Part shown: in pieces, positions 45,955 to 54,566 of the stretch
Position numbering within the stretch: the first letter of the stretch is position 1
How the letters are laid out: every line of letters begins with the position of its first letter
From: CAWBBA01 sp963741625
Lineage (GTDB): Bacteria > Desulfobacterota > Desulfomonilia > Desulfomonilales > Desulfomonilaceae
DNA: 64,000 bases
Direction of reading: 5' to 3'
Assembly: GCA_963741625.1 (NCBI GenBank)
Contig: CAVUIT010000012.1
Location: 620,001-684,000, forward strand
Translations under genes and position numbers: made by a program
The notes under the pieces: model-generated
What the model was told of the DNA's origin: nothing
The model's input: the letters and a program-made list of their open reading frames with translations, nothing else
The model's database searches: none

Positions 45955-46677
45955 ATGAACGCTTCTATTGTGTCCAAATCCCCTGCTGCGGGGCCATTTC
46001 AACTCTCTCCCGGCGAGATCCATTTTCTATGGTGGTTTATTCAGGGGAGCATCATGAACCCGTCAACCCGGCACCGGATGCGCAGAGCCTGGGGATTTTG
46101 TGAAAGGCATTCATGGGGGTGGATGGTCGTCGAGGCGGCTTTTCGCAGTGGGTACATGCATGGTCCGGCTGTGCTTTATGAGGATGTGATGGGGTTGGCT
46201 CTGGCAGCCTTTGAAATGCACGGCCCGGTTCAACATGGGAGATTGAGGAGAAGGCTTCGGCAAAAGGGACCGTGCTTAATGTGCGAAGAGGGGTATGGCC
46301 GTGAAAGCAAGGGATTTGTCAAAAAGAAAATCGTACAGCAAGGGCGAGATTTAAGCGAACTGCTAGGATTGGCTCGAAGGACTGAACCATATTGGCGCAA
46401 AGCTGTCTGTGGAACATGCGCCGGCACGGCCTCAACTCGGAGATGCCGGCAGCACTTGATTGAAGACGAATCTCTGGGATTGGGTGATGACATATCTGCT
46501 CACCGCTCTCTGGTGACTTGTCTATCTACCCACCTCGTAAAGTATGCCCGTTCGTTCCAGTTCCAGTTCAAAGGCAGCCAGACTGGGGAAGACACAGCGG
46601 CTTTGATAAGTGCAGTTGGTTGGTGTAGTGGATGGGGACTTTTTCTGTCGATCATGGGTGAAACGAACATTGTTTAA
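45955..46677 (+). CDS. Cys-motif protein of unknown function in the fluoride operon
   Basis: This protein of about 240 residues begins 2 bases after the dynamin gene, so it is translationally coupled. It contains GFCERHSWGW near residue 45, PCLMCEEGYG near 105 and AVCGTCAGTA near 150, which are CxxC or CxxxH elements suggestive of zinc or FeS binding. The spacing of FC-x2-H and C-x2-C resembles DUF6062-like proteins of anaerobes, but I cannot confirm that family. No signal peptide is present. Confidence 0.65.
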   Translation: MNASIVSKSPAAGPFQLSPGEIHFLWWFIQGSIMNPSTRHRMRRAWGFCERHSWGWMVVEAAFRSGYMHGPAVLYEDVMGLALAAFEMHGPVQHGRLRRRLRQKGPCLMCEEGYGRESKGFVKKKIVQQGRDLSELLGLARRTEPYWRKAVCGTCAGTASTRRCRQHLIEDESLGLGDDISAHRSLVTCLSTHLVKYARSFQFQFKGSQTGEDTAALISAVGWCSGWGLFLSIMGETNIV

Positions 46678-46726
46678 GGAGTTATCGGTTTTGGGATCAA
46701 TCCACCTCTGAAGAAAGGACACTGTT

Positions 46727-48001
46727 ATGGATGGCAAGATCGTTTCAGTCAGGGCACTGGAGATTCTTGACTCTCGCGGAAATCCGACAATCCGGGTTTT
46801 TGTGGAGTTGGACAACGGCGTAACGGCTTCGGCTTCCGTCCCGTCAGGGGCTTCTACGGGGGAGAATGAAGCGCTTGAGTTGCGAGACGGCGACAAACGA
46901 CGTTACGGCGGCAAAGGCGTCCTCAAGGCCGTGGACAATGTGAACCGGAAAATTGGTCCAAAGGTTGTCGGTATGCCCGCGACACGGCAAGCGGAGATAG
47001 ACCTATTAATGATCGAATTGGACGGGACTCCGACCAAGAGCAAGCTTGGGGCCAATGCCATTCTAGGGGTCTCTATGGCGGCTGCTCGTTCGGCAGCCAT
47101 AACCACGGGGCTCCCATTGTATAGTTATCTTGGAGGACCTGGGGCAGTAAGAATTCCCGTACCTCAGATGAATATCCTCAACGGAGGTCAACATGCTGAT
47201 AATAGTGTTGACTTGCAGGAATTCATGGTCATGCCGGTAGGTGCGCCGACCTTCGCGGAAGCCCTGCGTTATGGGGCTGAGACTTTCCACGCCCTGAAAA
47301 AGATTCTCAAAGGAAAAGGATACGCAACCAGCGTTGGTGATGAGGGAGGCTTTGCGCCTAACTTGAAGAGCAATGACGAGGCATGCGAAGTAATCGTTGA
47401 AGCCATTAAAGCCGCAGGTTACAAGCCGGGAAAAGATATAGCCATAGCGCTGGATCCCGCCGCGAGTTCTTTCTTTGAAAAAGGCGTGTACAACCTCAAA
47501 AAATCGGGGCAGGGCAAAAAGACCAGCTCGAAAATGACAGATCTTTATAAAGCCTGGATCAAAAAGTACCCGATCGTTTCAATTGAAGACGGTCTCGCGG
47601 AAAATGATTGGGACGGATTCCGAGAACACACCGCCGCTCTCGGCGATAAGATTCAGATAGTGGGTGACGACATATATGTGACGAATACTCGGTTCATTGC
47701 GCGTGGTGTCAAAGAAAAAACCACCAACGCTGTGCTCATAAAGCTGAACCAAATCGGGACTGTCTCGGAAACGATAGAAGCAATACATCTGTGTAGAAAG
47801 GCTGGATGGGGATACGTGATTTCCCATCGTTCCGGCGAGACGGAGGATACTTTTCTGGCGGACTTTGCAGTTGCTATGGGTGGCGGCCAAATCAAGACGG
47901 GCTCAGCCAGCCGTAGCGAGCGGATCGCCAAATACAACCGGCTCATGGAGATAGAAGCGGAATTGGGGAAGGCCGCTGTCTTCGAGAACCCTCTTAAGTG
48001 A
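46727..48001 (+). CDS. eno: Enolase
   Basis: This 424-residue glycolytic enzyme converts 2-phosphoglycerate to phosphoenolpyruvate. Family marks are ILDSRGNPT, VPSGASTGENEALELRDGD, GDEGGFAPN, the metal ligands in ALDPAAS, SIEDGLAENDW and VGDDIYVTN, and the signature LIKLNQIGTVSETIEAI, then SHRSGETEDTF. It is intact. Fluoride with phosphate and Mg2+ is a classic enolase inhibitor, and eno is a known member of some fluoride-riboswitch regulons, which fits its place here. Confidence 0.97.
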   Translation: MDGKIVSVRALEILDSRGNPTIRVFVELDNGVTASASVPSGASTGENEALELRDGDKRRYGGKGVLKAVDNVNRKIGPKVVGMPATRQAEIDLLMIELDGTPTKSKLGANAILGVSMAAARSAAITTGLPLYSYLGGPGAVRIPVPQMNILNGGQHADNSVDLQEFMVMPVGAPTFAEALRYGAETFHALKKILKGKGYATSVGDEGGFAPNLKSNDEACEVIVEAIKAAGYKPGKDIAIALDPAASSFFEKGVYNLKKSGQGKKTSSKMTDLYKAWIKKYPIVSIEDGLAENDWDGFREHTAALGDKIQIVGDDIYVTNTRFIARGVKEKTTNAVLIKLNQIGTVSETIEAIHLCRKAGWGYVISHRSGETEDTFLADFAVAMGGGQIKTGSASRSERIAKYNRLMEIEAELGKAAVFENPLK

Positions 48002-48056
48002 CAAAGATGGGGTCCCGGTGGATCGGCAACGGCACCTCGTAGGAAGACGGGCACTC

Positions 48057-48510
48057 ATGAGTGAAAACCACATTAGAGGCATCTCCACGACATTGTCTCT
48101 GTTGGACAAGGCCCTGTGTGAGTTTGAACAATGGGCTCATGGGCACGACGGTCCGGTCGGTCTTGTACGAGATCCGCAATACGCTTTCAGAGGATCAGCG
48201 CCGACTGATCGCCGAAGAAGTAGCTGAGATGAAAAGCATACTTCGAGAGATCCGGAGCACGTTGGATCTCGAAGCATCGGTGCGCTACGTAGACAAGATG
48301 ATCTTAGGCTCCTGTTCTGTTCTCTGGGTTTCCCTCGCGGAATTGGACGGCCGCCACCTCAGGAGATACGGGGAGGTGCCGCCGGGCCTGGCTGAATATC
48401 TGGATCCACAAGTTGACGCGTTGAACGATCGTTTGAGAAGTATTGGCGAGATCGTAGCTCGAAAGGGCCACGCTGACGTTGGGCCGGGCGAAAATTTTGG
48501 ACGGGAGTAG
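48057..48510 (+). CDS. Small helical protein of unknown function, frameshifted
   Basis: From the ATG at 48057 the frame reads MSENHIRGISTTLSLLDKAL and CEFEQWA. A +1 shift at about 48128-48140 leads to GTTVRSVLYEIRNTLSEDQ, and the rest runs to 48510, giving about 150 residues in total. It is predicted mostly helical, with a conserved-looking centre (LGSCSVLWVSLAELDGRHLR). No family is recognised. The stop is three bases before the antiporter start. Confidence 0.6.
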
Positions 48511-48513
48511 TTA

Positions 48514-49698
48514 ATGGAGAATACGTGGTATGTAGCAATGGTTTGGATCGGATTGGCGCTCCTGGCGAGTGTCATCTCGATGCGAACCGCGATTTCGGTA
48601 GCTTTGGTTGAAATTTGTGTCGGCGTTCTGGGCGGGAATTTTCTAGGCTTGGATCCCAAGGCTGAATGGATAAGTTTTCTCGCGGGCTTTGGCGCTATTC
48701 TCCTAACCTTTCTTGCCGGGGCGGAAATTGAACCGGAGATTCTTCGCAAATATGGCAAGGAGAGTCTCAGCATAGGATTCCTAAGTTTCTTGTTGCCGTT
48801 TCTGGGGGCAATGGGTTACGCGTACTACCTGGCGAACTGGACCCTTGATGCAGCCATGATTTGCGGCATCGCTCTATCCACCACATCAGTCGCGGTAGTT
48901 TACGCCGTGATGGTGGAAACCGGCTTGAACAGCAAAGAATTGGGCAAACTCATCCTTGCCGCCTGTTTCGTCACCGACCTTGGAACAGTAGTTGCGCTGG
49001 GTATTTTGTTTGCGCATTACGATATGTGGCTGATCATATTCGCGGTGGTGACCACACTGGTGCTTTGTCTCACCCCATCATTTGCACGCTGGTTCTTCAA
49101 GACGTTCAATGGGCACGTGAGTGAGCCTGAAATCAAGCTCCTTTTCCTTTTGCTCTTCGGACTGGGCTGGCTTGCAACCCGCGCAAACAGCGAGGCTGTC
49201 TTGCCAGCGTACTTGCTAGGTTTGGTGGTGGCCGGGCTTTTCAAAGAAAACCGTGAGATGGTAAGGCACCTTCGCACTGCCACCTTCGCTCTGTTAACAC
49301 CCTTCTATTTTCTCAAGGCAGGGACGATAGTCTCTCTGCCTGCAATTGTGACCGGTTTCGGTCTGATTCTCGTTTTGCTTGCCGTGAAAGTCGCCGCCAA
49401 GTTTATAGGGGTTTATCCCCTCACTACTGCTTTTCGCTTCTCACGCAAGATCGGAATGTATACAACGCTTCTGATGAGTACCGGCTTGACCTTTGGTAGT
49501 ATTTCCGCCTTATTTGGGTATACCCGTGGGATCATCACGCAGGAACAGTATACGATTCTCGTCACGGTAGTCATCGGCAGTGCAGTAATTCCCACACTGA
49601 TTGCGCAGTGGTTCTTCCAACCACGTCATGAGGAAGCCGATGGTGCTTTGCGCAAATGGACCCTGCTCCAGGCCCCAGGAGGAAAGAAAGATGTATAA
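48514..49698 (+). CDS. Cation/proton antiporter (CPA2, NhaS/Kef-like)
   Basis: This 394-residue inner-membrane protein has about 12 helices of the Na+/H+ exchanger superfamily. A core segment CGIALSTTSVAVVYAVM and the acidic transport segment ACFVTDLGTVVALGILF (Asp) match CPA2 antiporters. There is no C-terminal TrkA-N domain. Antiporters of this kind are among genes repeatedly found under fluoride riboswitches. No CrcB/Fluc or CLC-F channel is present here, so it is the best transport candidate in the unit. Confidence 0.88.
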   Translation: MENTWYVAMVWIGLALLASVISMRTAISVALVEICVGVLGGNFLGLDPKAEWISFLAGFGAILLTFLAGAEIEPEILRKYGKESLSIGFLSFLLPFLGAMGYAYYLANWTLDAAMICGIALSTTSVAVVYAVMVETGLNSKELGKLILAACFVTDLGTVVALGILFAHYDMWLIIFAVVTTLVLCLTPSFARWFFKTFNGHVSEPEIKLLFLLLFGLGWLATRANSEAVLPAYLLGLVVAGLFKENREMVRHLRTATFALLTPFYFLKAGTIVSLPAIVTGFGLILVLLAVKVAAKFIGVYPLTTAFRFSRKIGMYTTLLMSTGLTFGSISALFGYTRGIITQEQYTILVTVVIGSAVIPTLIAQWFFQPRHEEADGALRKWTLLQAPGGKKDV

Positions 49699-50113
49699 GA
49701 AAATCTTGATAGCATACGACGGCTCCGAAGGTTCGCGAAAAGCGATGACCCGGGCGATTGAGCTGGCCGCTTGCTTTGATGCGGAATTCCATTCGATTTC
49801 CGTAGAGGAAGACTTACCCCAGTACGTGGCTACGATCGGCGAATTCGAGGAAGTCAAACGGCAAAAGGACGCGTTCTTCGAGGAGCAAAACAAGGAAGCC
49901 GTGGAACAGGCAAAAGCCGGCGGAGCCAGACTTACGCCGCACATAGTAGCCGGTCACGAGGTCGAGAGCATTGTGAATTTTTGCAAAGACGGTGGCTTCG
50001 ACCTGCTCATTGTCGGTTTCATGGGGCACAGCCGTATATTTGAGCGCGTTTGGGGAAGCACATCCCAGACTCTAACTCGCCTTGCCCCTTGCGCGGTACT
50101 GGTAGTGAAGTAG
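49691..50113 (+). CDS. Universal stress protein (UspA family)
   Basis: This 140-residue protein from the ATG at 49691 has AGGAGG about 8 bases upstream and overlaps the antiporter end by 8 bases. The Usp fold is clear: ILIAYDGSEGSRKAM at the N-terminus and the ATP-binding G-2x-G-9x-G-S/T region (VGFMGHSRIFERVWGSTSQ), then APCAVLVVK. It is probably a soluble partner of the antiporter; UspA genes are also reported with fluoride riboswitches. Confidence 0.93.
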   Translation: MYKKILIAYDGSEGSRKAMTRAIELAACFDAEFHSISVEEDLPQYVATIGEFEEVKRQKDAFFEEQNKEAVEQAKAGGARLTPHIVAGHEVESIVNFCKDGGFDLLIVGFMGHSRIFERVWGSTSQTLTRLAPCAVLVVK

Positions 50114-50174
50114 ACTGTCATTCCTCGTGTAACTAATTTACATCTGCTAGTACCAGGTGGGAAGTTATATTGTC

Positions 50175-51359
50175 ATGAAAGTCTCGATACACGCTCCAAC
50201 AGAACTGTGTGATATTTCGAGGCCCGCCGCAATTAAGTTCGTTGTCTTAATCGGAGTAGTCAGCTTATTCTCAGACTTCACATACGAAGGGGCGCGGAGC
50301 ATCACCGGTCCGTTCTTGGCCGTGCTCGGCGCGAGCGCAACAGCAGTGGGAATAGTCGCGGGTTTCGGAGAACTGATAGGATATGCCTTGCGCCTTGTAT
50401 CAGGCTACTTTGCCGACAAAACAAAAAAATACTGGACCATAGTCTTCCTCGGTTACGGATTGAACCTGTTGGCCGTGCCTCTTCTGGCATTGGCAGGCCA
50501 TTGGCCTATTGCAGCGGCGCTCATCGTTGCGGAACGAATGGGCAAAGCGATCAGGACCCCTGCTCGTGATGTGATGCTCTCCTGCGCTTCGGACCAGATT
50601 GGCCGCGGCTGGGGTTTTGGTCTTCATCAGGCCCTGGACCAGACAGGCGCTGTCATCGGCCCCTTGGTTGTGGCTGCTGTTCTTTATTATAAAGGCGGCT
50701 ATGAAACAGGCTTCGCATTGCTGTTGATCCCTGCGCTCATAGCTCTAAGCCTGCTGGCCCTGGCCGCGAGGTTATATCCGAACCCTCACAACCTTGGCAG
50801 CGCGTCAGTGAAGTTGGAGGGAAAGGGCCTTACGCGAAAGTTCTGGGTCTATGTCATCGCTGTCGGTTTTGTCGCGGCAGCGTATGCAGACTTCCCCCTC
50901 ATCGCCTATCATTTTAAGAAAACGGCCATCGTTTCGGACAGCTCGATCCCAATATTCTACGCGGTGGCTATGGCGGTCGATGCGGTCGCGGCTCTTTGGT
51001 TCGGCCGTATTTTTGATCGCATCGGCTTTGCCTCATTAGTCATCGCAGTCCTTTTCTCATCCTTTTTTGCTCCATTGGTATTTCTGGGCGGGTATTATTC
51101 TTCGCTTGCCGGCATGGCCTTATGGGGAGTGGGCATGGGGGCTCAGTCATCGGTTATGAAGGCCGCCATTGCCGACTTGGTGCCAACGAATAGGCTGGGC
51201 TTTGCCTTTGGAATATTTAATACGGCCTTCGGCTTGTTTTGGTTCGCGGGGAGCGTGCTCATGGGAGTGTTGTACGACATCTCGCTTCCTGCCCTTATAG
51301 TCTTTTCAGTAGTGGTCCAACTGATTGCTATTCCGATATTGTTGCCAGCACGGAGGTAA
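50175..51359 (+). CDS. Major facilitator superfamily permease
   Basis: This protein of about 394 residues has twelve helices. The MFS loop 2-3 motif is recognisable (GYALRLVSGYFADKTKKYW), as is RTPARDVMLSCASDQIGRG. This pattern resembles uncharacterised MFS members of anaerobes. The start at 50175 is chosen over the GTG at 50157, although GGTGGGAAG overlaps the latter. The substrate is unknown. It is the last gene of the row that begins at the fluoride riboswitch, 61 bases after UspA. Confidence 0.82.
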   Translation: MKVSIHAPTELCDISRPAAIKFVVLIGVVSLFSDFTYEGARSITGPFLAVLGASATAVGIVAGFGELIGYALRLVSGYFADKTKKYWTIVFLGYGLNLLAVPLLALAGHWPIAAALIVAERMGKAIRTPARDVMLSCASDQIGRGWGFGLHQALDQTGAVIGPLVVAAVLYYKGGYETGFALLLIPALIALSLLALAARLYPNPHNLGSASVKLEGKGLTRKFWVYVIAVGFVAAAYADFPLIAYHFKKTAIVSDSSIPIFYAVAMAVDAVAALWFGRIFDRIGFASLVIAVLFSSFFAPLVFLGGYYSSLAGMALWGVGMGAQSSVMKAAIADLVPTNRLGFAFGIFNTAFGLFWFAGSVLMGVLYDISLPALIVFSVVVQLIAIPILLPARR

Positions 51360-51873
51360 ACCGGCAGCTAATTATCTGTTGGTGGAACCTAATGCCTTTG
51401 TTAGGCACAGAAAATCACAAGTGATCGTTCAGAAGCAATAGTAGGACCGGCATCCTGCCGGTCTATGGCCGTGACCGGCAGGATGCCGGTACTACTGATG
51501 CTCGGGCTCAGCTCGAAGCCTTTTAGCCGCGTGCAGCGGAACACTCACGTGGCGACAAAGTTACTGCTTGACTCCCATCGTACCCCCGGTAACAATAATT
51601 ACATGAGATGGCTTCTTTTTTCGGTATGTATCTGTCATGACCATTGCAGACAAGGGCACAGATGGCTGCTAGCAGGTCCAGAAACGGGTCATGAGTTGTG
51701 AAAGGACACTTCAGGAGCTTGACTTGAGGATTGATGAACAGAGGCAGGTCGAGCGTCAGAAAGGGGGATGACAACAGGGAAGATCGACGAGAAGCTCCAG
51801 AACTGACGTAGCCGCAAAGATGATTCGAGCCGGCCGGGTCCCATACATGTCTTTCCAACAGAAAGGAGAGGCC
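51360..51873. other. Gene-free stretch with a palindromic element
   Basis: These 514 bases hold the inverted repeat at 51441-51495. The remainder shows no gene I can support. An antisense frame runs through it but overlaps two convincing plus-strand genes. Confidence 0.5.
51441..51495. repeat. Long imperfect palindrome
   Basis: Two 23-base arms (51441-51463 and 51473-51495), with cores GACCGGCATCCTGCCGGTC and GACCGGCAGGATGCCGGTAC, are reverse complements with one mismatch and a 9-base loop. Each arm is itself nearly palindromic. It is REP-like and lies 80 bases after the MFS gene, so it could also end the fluoride operon transcript. Confidence 0.7.
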
Positions 51874-52359
51874 GTGATTATTCAAAAAGCCGATCTGTTT
51901 AAGGACCAGAGCCAGGAAACCATGAATGAAATTACCAACGTCATGGTAGAAGAATCGCACGAAAAAGGCTCGCTTGTGTTCAAGGCAGGCGCTCCGGCAA
52001 ACCATTTTTATATCCTTGTGGACGGACGGGTAAGAGTGTCCATAGGAACAGAAGCTGAGATAGATTACACCGTCAACATTCCTGGAGAGGCTTTCGGCTG
52101 GACAGGGATGGTTGATCGTCCTGTTTATGTAGCTTCGGCCGAATGCGTAGCCCCCAGCAAGGTGGTCAAAATTGGAAAGGAAAGCCTGAATAAGATATTT
52201 GAAAAACATCCTGAAATGGGAATGAAGTTTTTCAAGCGTCTGGCCGGAGCTGTGGTCCAAAGGTTGATTTATAACTACGAGACTTTTCTTTCCGAGGGGA
52301 GTCTCAAGGGTGTCAGTTCTTTCGGCACCGGTCAGGTCACGGACACCAGCCCAGACTAG
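51874..52359 (+). CDS. Cyclic-nucleotide-binding-domain protein
   Basis: This protein of about 161 residues starts at a GTG at 51874 with AAAGGAGAGG directly upstream; ATGs further upstream at 51820 and 51847 are in frame. It is a CRP-type cNMP-binding beta-barrel with FYILVDGRVRVSIG and PGEAFGWTGMV, but no helix-turn-helix. It therefore cannot act as a CRP/FNR DNA-binding regulator and may be a small-molecule sensor for another protein. It stands alone. Confidence 0.82.
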   Translation: MIIQKADLFKDQSQETMNEITNVMVEESHEKGSLVFKAGAPANHFYILVDGRVRVSIGTEAEIDYTVNIPGEAFGWTGMVDRPVYVASAECVAPSKVVKIGKESLNKIFEKHPEMGMKFFKRLAGAVVQRLIYNYETFLSEGSLKGVSSFGTGQVTDTSPD

Positions 52360-52397
52360 AATCTCACACCTGTCAAGTGTTAGTCTTTCCATGAAAA

Positions 52398-52441
52398 GAG
52401 GCGCCGATGCATTTTCAATAAAGAGATCTCCTCGGCGCCTC
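52398..52441. terminator. Hairpin after the cNMP-binding gene
   Basis: GAGGCGCCGA (52398-52407) and TCGGCGCCTC (52432-52441) form a perfect 10-bp stem with a 24-base AT-rich loop. No T-run follows, so termination is plausible but unproven. Confidence 0.45.
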
Positions 52442-52536
52442 ATCCAGGGGATGTTGCGGCCAAGTATCGCGGCAAGAGGTAGACCTTGGCCGTACTGATT
52501 CTTTGAAGCGTATAATGACACTCTGAGAGGTTGAAG

Positions 52537-52995
52537 GTGAAGACCGTAACCGCGTTCATTGTTCTGAGTGTGCTTTTCAGCCCTGGGGTAGCTTGGGCCT
52601 TCCAGTCCCATCCGGCTCCTGAAGGGCTTTATGCGCATCAACTGGCTCACGTGTTCTTCATTGTTGCCATGGGGATACTCGCGTACTGGCTCGAGGTGAA
52701 CCGTTTCGTGCAACAGAGGGGGTGGCGCCTCATCCAGATATCGTGCATCCTCTTTGTTCTCTGGAATTTTGATGCGTTTTTCGGCCACTGGGTAGAGGAA
52801 CGAGTTGCGGCAGATGCGGTCATCGGGGAGCCGGATTGGACGCAGCGGATAATCCTGGATTCTGCGATGACTCGTCTGTATTACGCTCTGAAGCTAGACC
52901 ACCTCGTAAGCGTCCCAGCCATGATTTGCCTCTTCCTTGGGATTAGGTCTTTGTACAAGTATGCGCTGAAGGAGGAGGGACATGCCCGCGAATAA
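52537..52995 (+). CDS. Membrane protein coupled to a sensor kinase
   Basis: This protein of about 152 residues starts at a GTG at 52537 behind GAGAGG; a TTG at 52531 is also in frame. A signal peptide ends GVAWAFQ. Membrane helices follow at about 30-48, 62-80 and 128-145, with HQLAHVFFI and an acidic loop (HWVEERVAADAVIGEPDW). The His-rich helix ends could hold a ligand, but this is speculative. Its end overlaps the kinase gene by 14 bases, so it probably works with that kinase, perhaps as a sensory partner. Confidence 0.7.
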   Translation: MKTVTAFIVLSVLFSPGVAWAFQSHPAPEGLYAHQLAHVFFIVAMGILAYWLEVNRFVQQRGWRLIQISCILFVLWNFDAFFGHWVEERVAADAVIGEPDWTQRIILDSAMTRLYYALKLDHLVSVPAMICLFLGIRSLYKYALKEEGHARE

Positions 52996-54533
52996 CTCCT
53001 ATCCCCTCGCTCCCATCTGGTTCACCGATGTGGTGGGCTCAGCGCTGATGATCTTGTTTTCCTTCCTGTCAGTCTGGTACGCGATGCGTCTCGTAAAGAC
53101 ACAGCCGGCCAATGTGCTCTGGACATATCTTCTGTGGCTTTCAGTGGCTCTTGCAGGCTTTGCTATGTCTCGGGGAGTCGGCCACATTGCCAAGCGCGTC
53201 TTGTTGGTCCTGGACATGCGCGATGTTTGGTTGACCTTGCGGCCGTACAGCGGTGCGATCAACACCATGGCTTTCGCACTGGTGGCGTCAATAACACTGT
53301 ACTTTCAGCGGGTGCACAGGATCAACAATGCAATCTTGAAAGACAAACAGGCCCTTGAAAAAGCTGGACAGGAGGTCATGCATCTCAATCGAAACCTCGA
53401 ATCGCTGGTAGTCCAACGCACAGAAGATCTCAGCAGATCCGAGAAAAAATATCGGCGTGTCTTTGAAGGCTCCATGGACATGATCTTCATTCTCGACGAT
53501 CAGGGGCGCTTCATCGATATTAACAACGCGGGGTTGACGGCTCTTGGGTATGGAAAGCGGGACGAAGTGATAGAGAAGACGAAACTGGCTGACCTGTTTG
53601 GCTCTTCCGATGATTACCGACTGCTTGTGAGAGAACTCAATTCAGAGGGATTCGTCAAGGACCGGCAATGTCGCTTGAAGGCGGAAGACGGGTCAGATAT
53701 TTTCGTTCTAGTGAGCGCGACGGTCCGAACAGACGATACTGGGAAGGTGGTAAGCTACGAAGGAATGGCTAAGGACATTACGGCCAGGCTGCACATGGAG
53801 CGGCAATTGCAGCAGGCTGACAAACTGGCCTCGCTCGGCCAGATATCCACAGGTCTCGCACATGAAATCAATAACCCGCTGGGCGTAATGCTGGGTTACA
53901 CGCAGTTGCTCTTAAGGGACAATAATCCGGGTACCCAAACGTATGATGACCTGAAGACTATCGAAAAGCATGCCGCGGAACTGCAAGATGGTGGTGGAGG
54001 ATCTTCTCAAGTTTGCTCGGGGCACCCGGACGACAAAGTCCTCCATTGACGTCAATTCTTGCATCGCGGAAGTGATCTCGCTCCTTGGGCACCAGTTCGA
54101 ACTGGACAACATTACTGTGGACACTCGATTGGATGGTAGTCTGCCGTCGCTGATTGCAGATGGGGAGAAGCTGAAACAGGTGTTCATGAACTTGCTCATG
54201 AACGCAAAACAAGCGATTTCAGGGGAGGGGTTAATACAGGTGGGCACCCGGCTGGATTCGTCAGGAAGAAACCTGCTTGTCTCGATTTCCGACAACGGTT
54301 GCGGAATCCCGGCTCGCCAGATCGATAGGATATTCGACCCCTTCTTCACGACCAAGCCTGTGGGGGAGGGGACCGGTTTGGGCCTCTCGGTGAGCTATGG
54401 TATCATCCAGGATCACGACGGTCGGATTGAGGTTGACAGCCGGCCGGGCATGGGAAGTACCTTCACTCTTGTCCTCCCTGTTGCGGAAGTAGCGGAATCG
54501 AGGGATCAAAAGCCACGAATGATTTTGCCGTAA
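52982..54533 (+). CDS. PAS sensor histidine kinase, frameshifted
   Basis: The joined protein has about 516 residues. Membrane helices lie at about 12-35, 45-65 and 88-108. A coiled coil (KAGQEVMHLNRNLESLVVQR) is followed by a PAS domain (FEGSMDMIFILDDQGRFIDI), HisKA with the His in TGLAHEINNPLGVMLG, and HATPase with N (FMNLLMNAKQAIS), DNGCGIPA, FDPFFTTKP and GTGLGLSVSYG. The frame breaks at about 53970-53980 (an extra base near GCCGCGG), a +1 shift. It lies upstream of the sigma-54 activator gene and probably controls it. Confidence 0.88.
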
Positions 54534-54566
54534 GCCTGTTGCGGATGTCAATTATTGGAGCCCACT

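Noticed and set aside
51523..52788. 421-residue minus-strand open frame
   Set aside because: It runs antisense through the cNMP-binding gene and the coupled membrane-protein gene, both of which have clear motifs and ribosome sites. Its product resembles no family.
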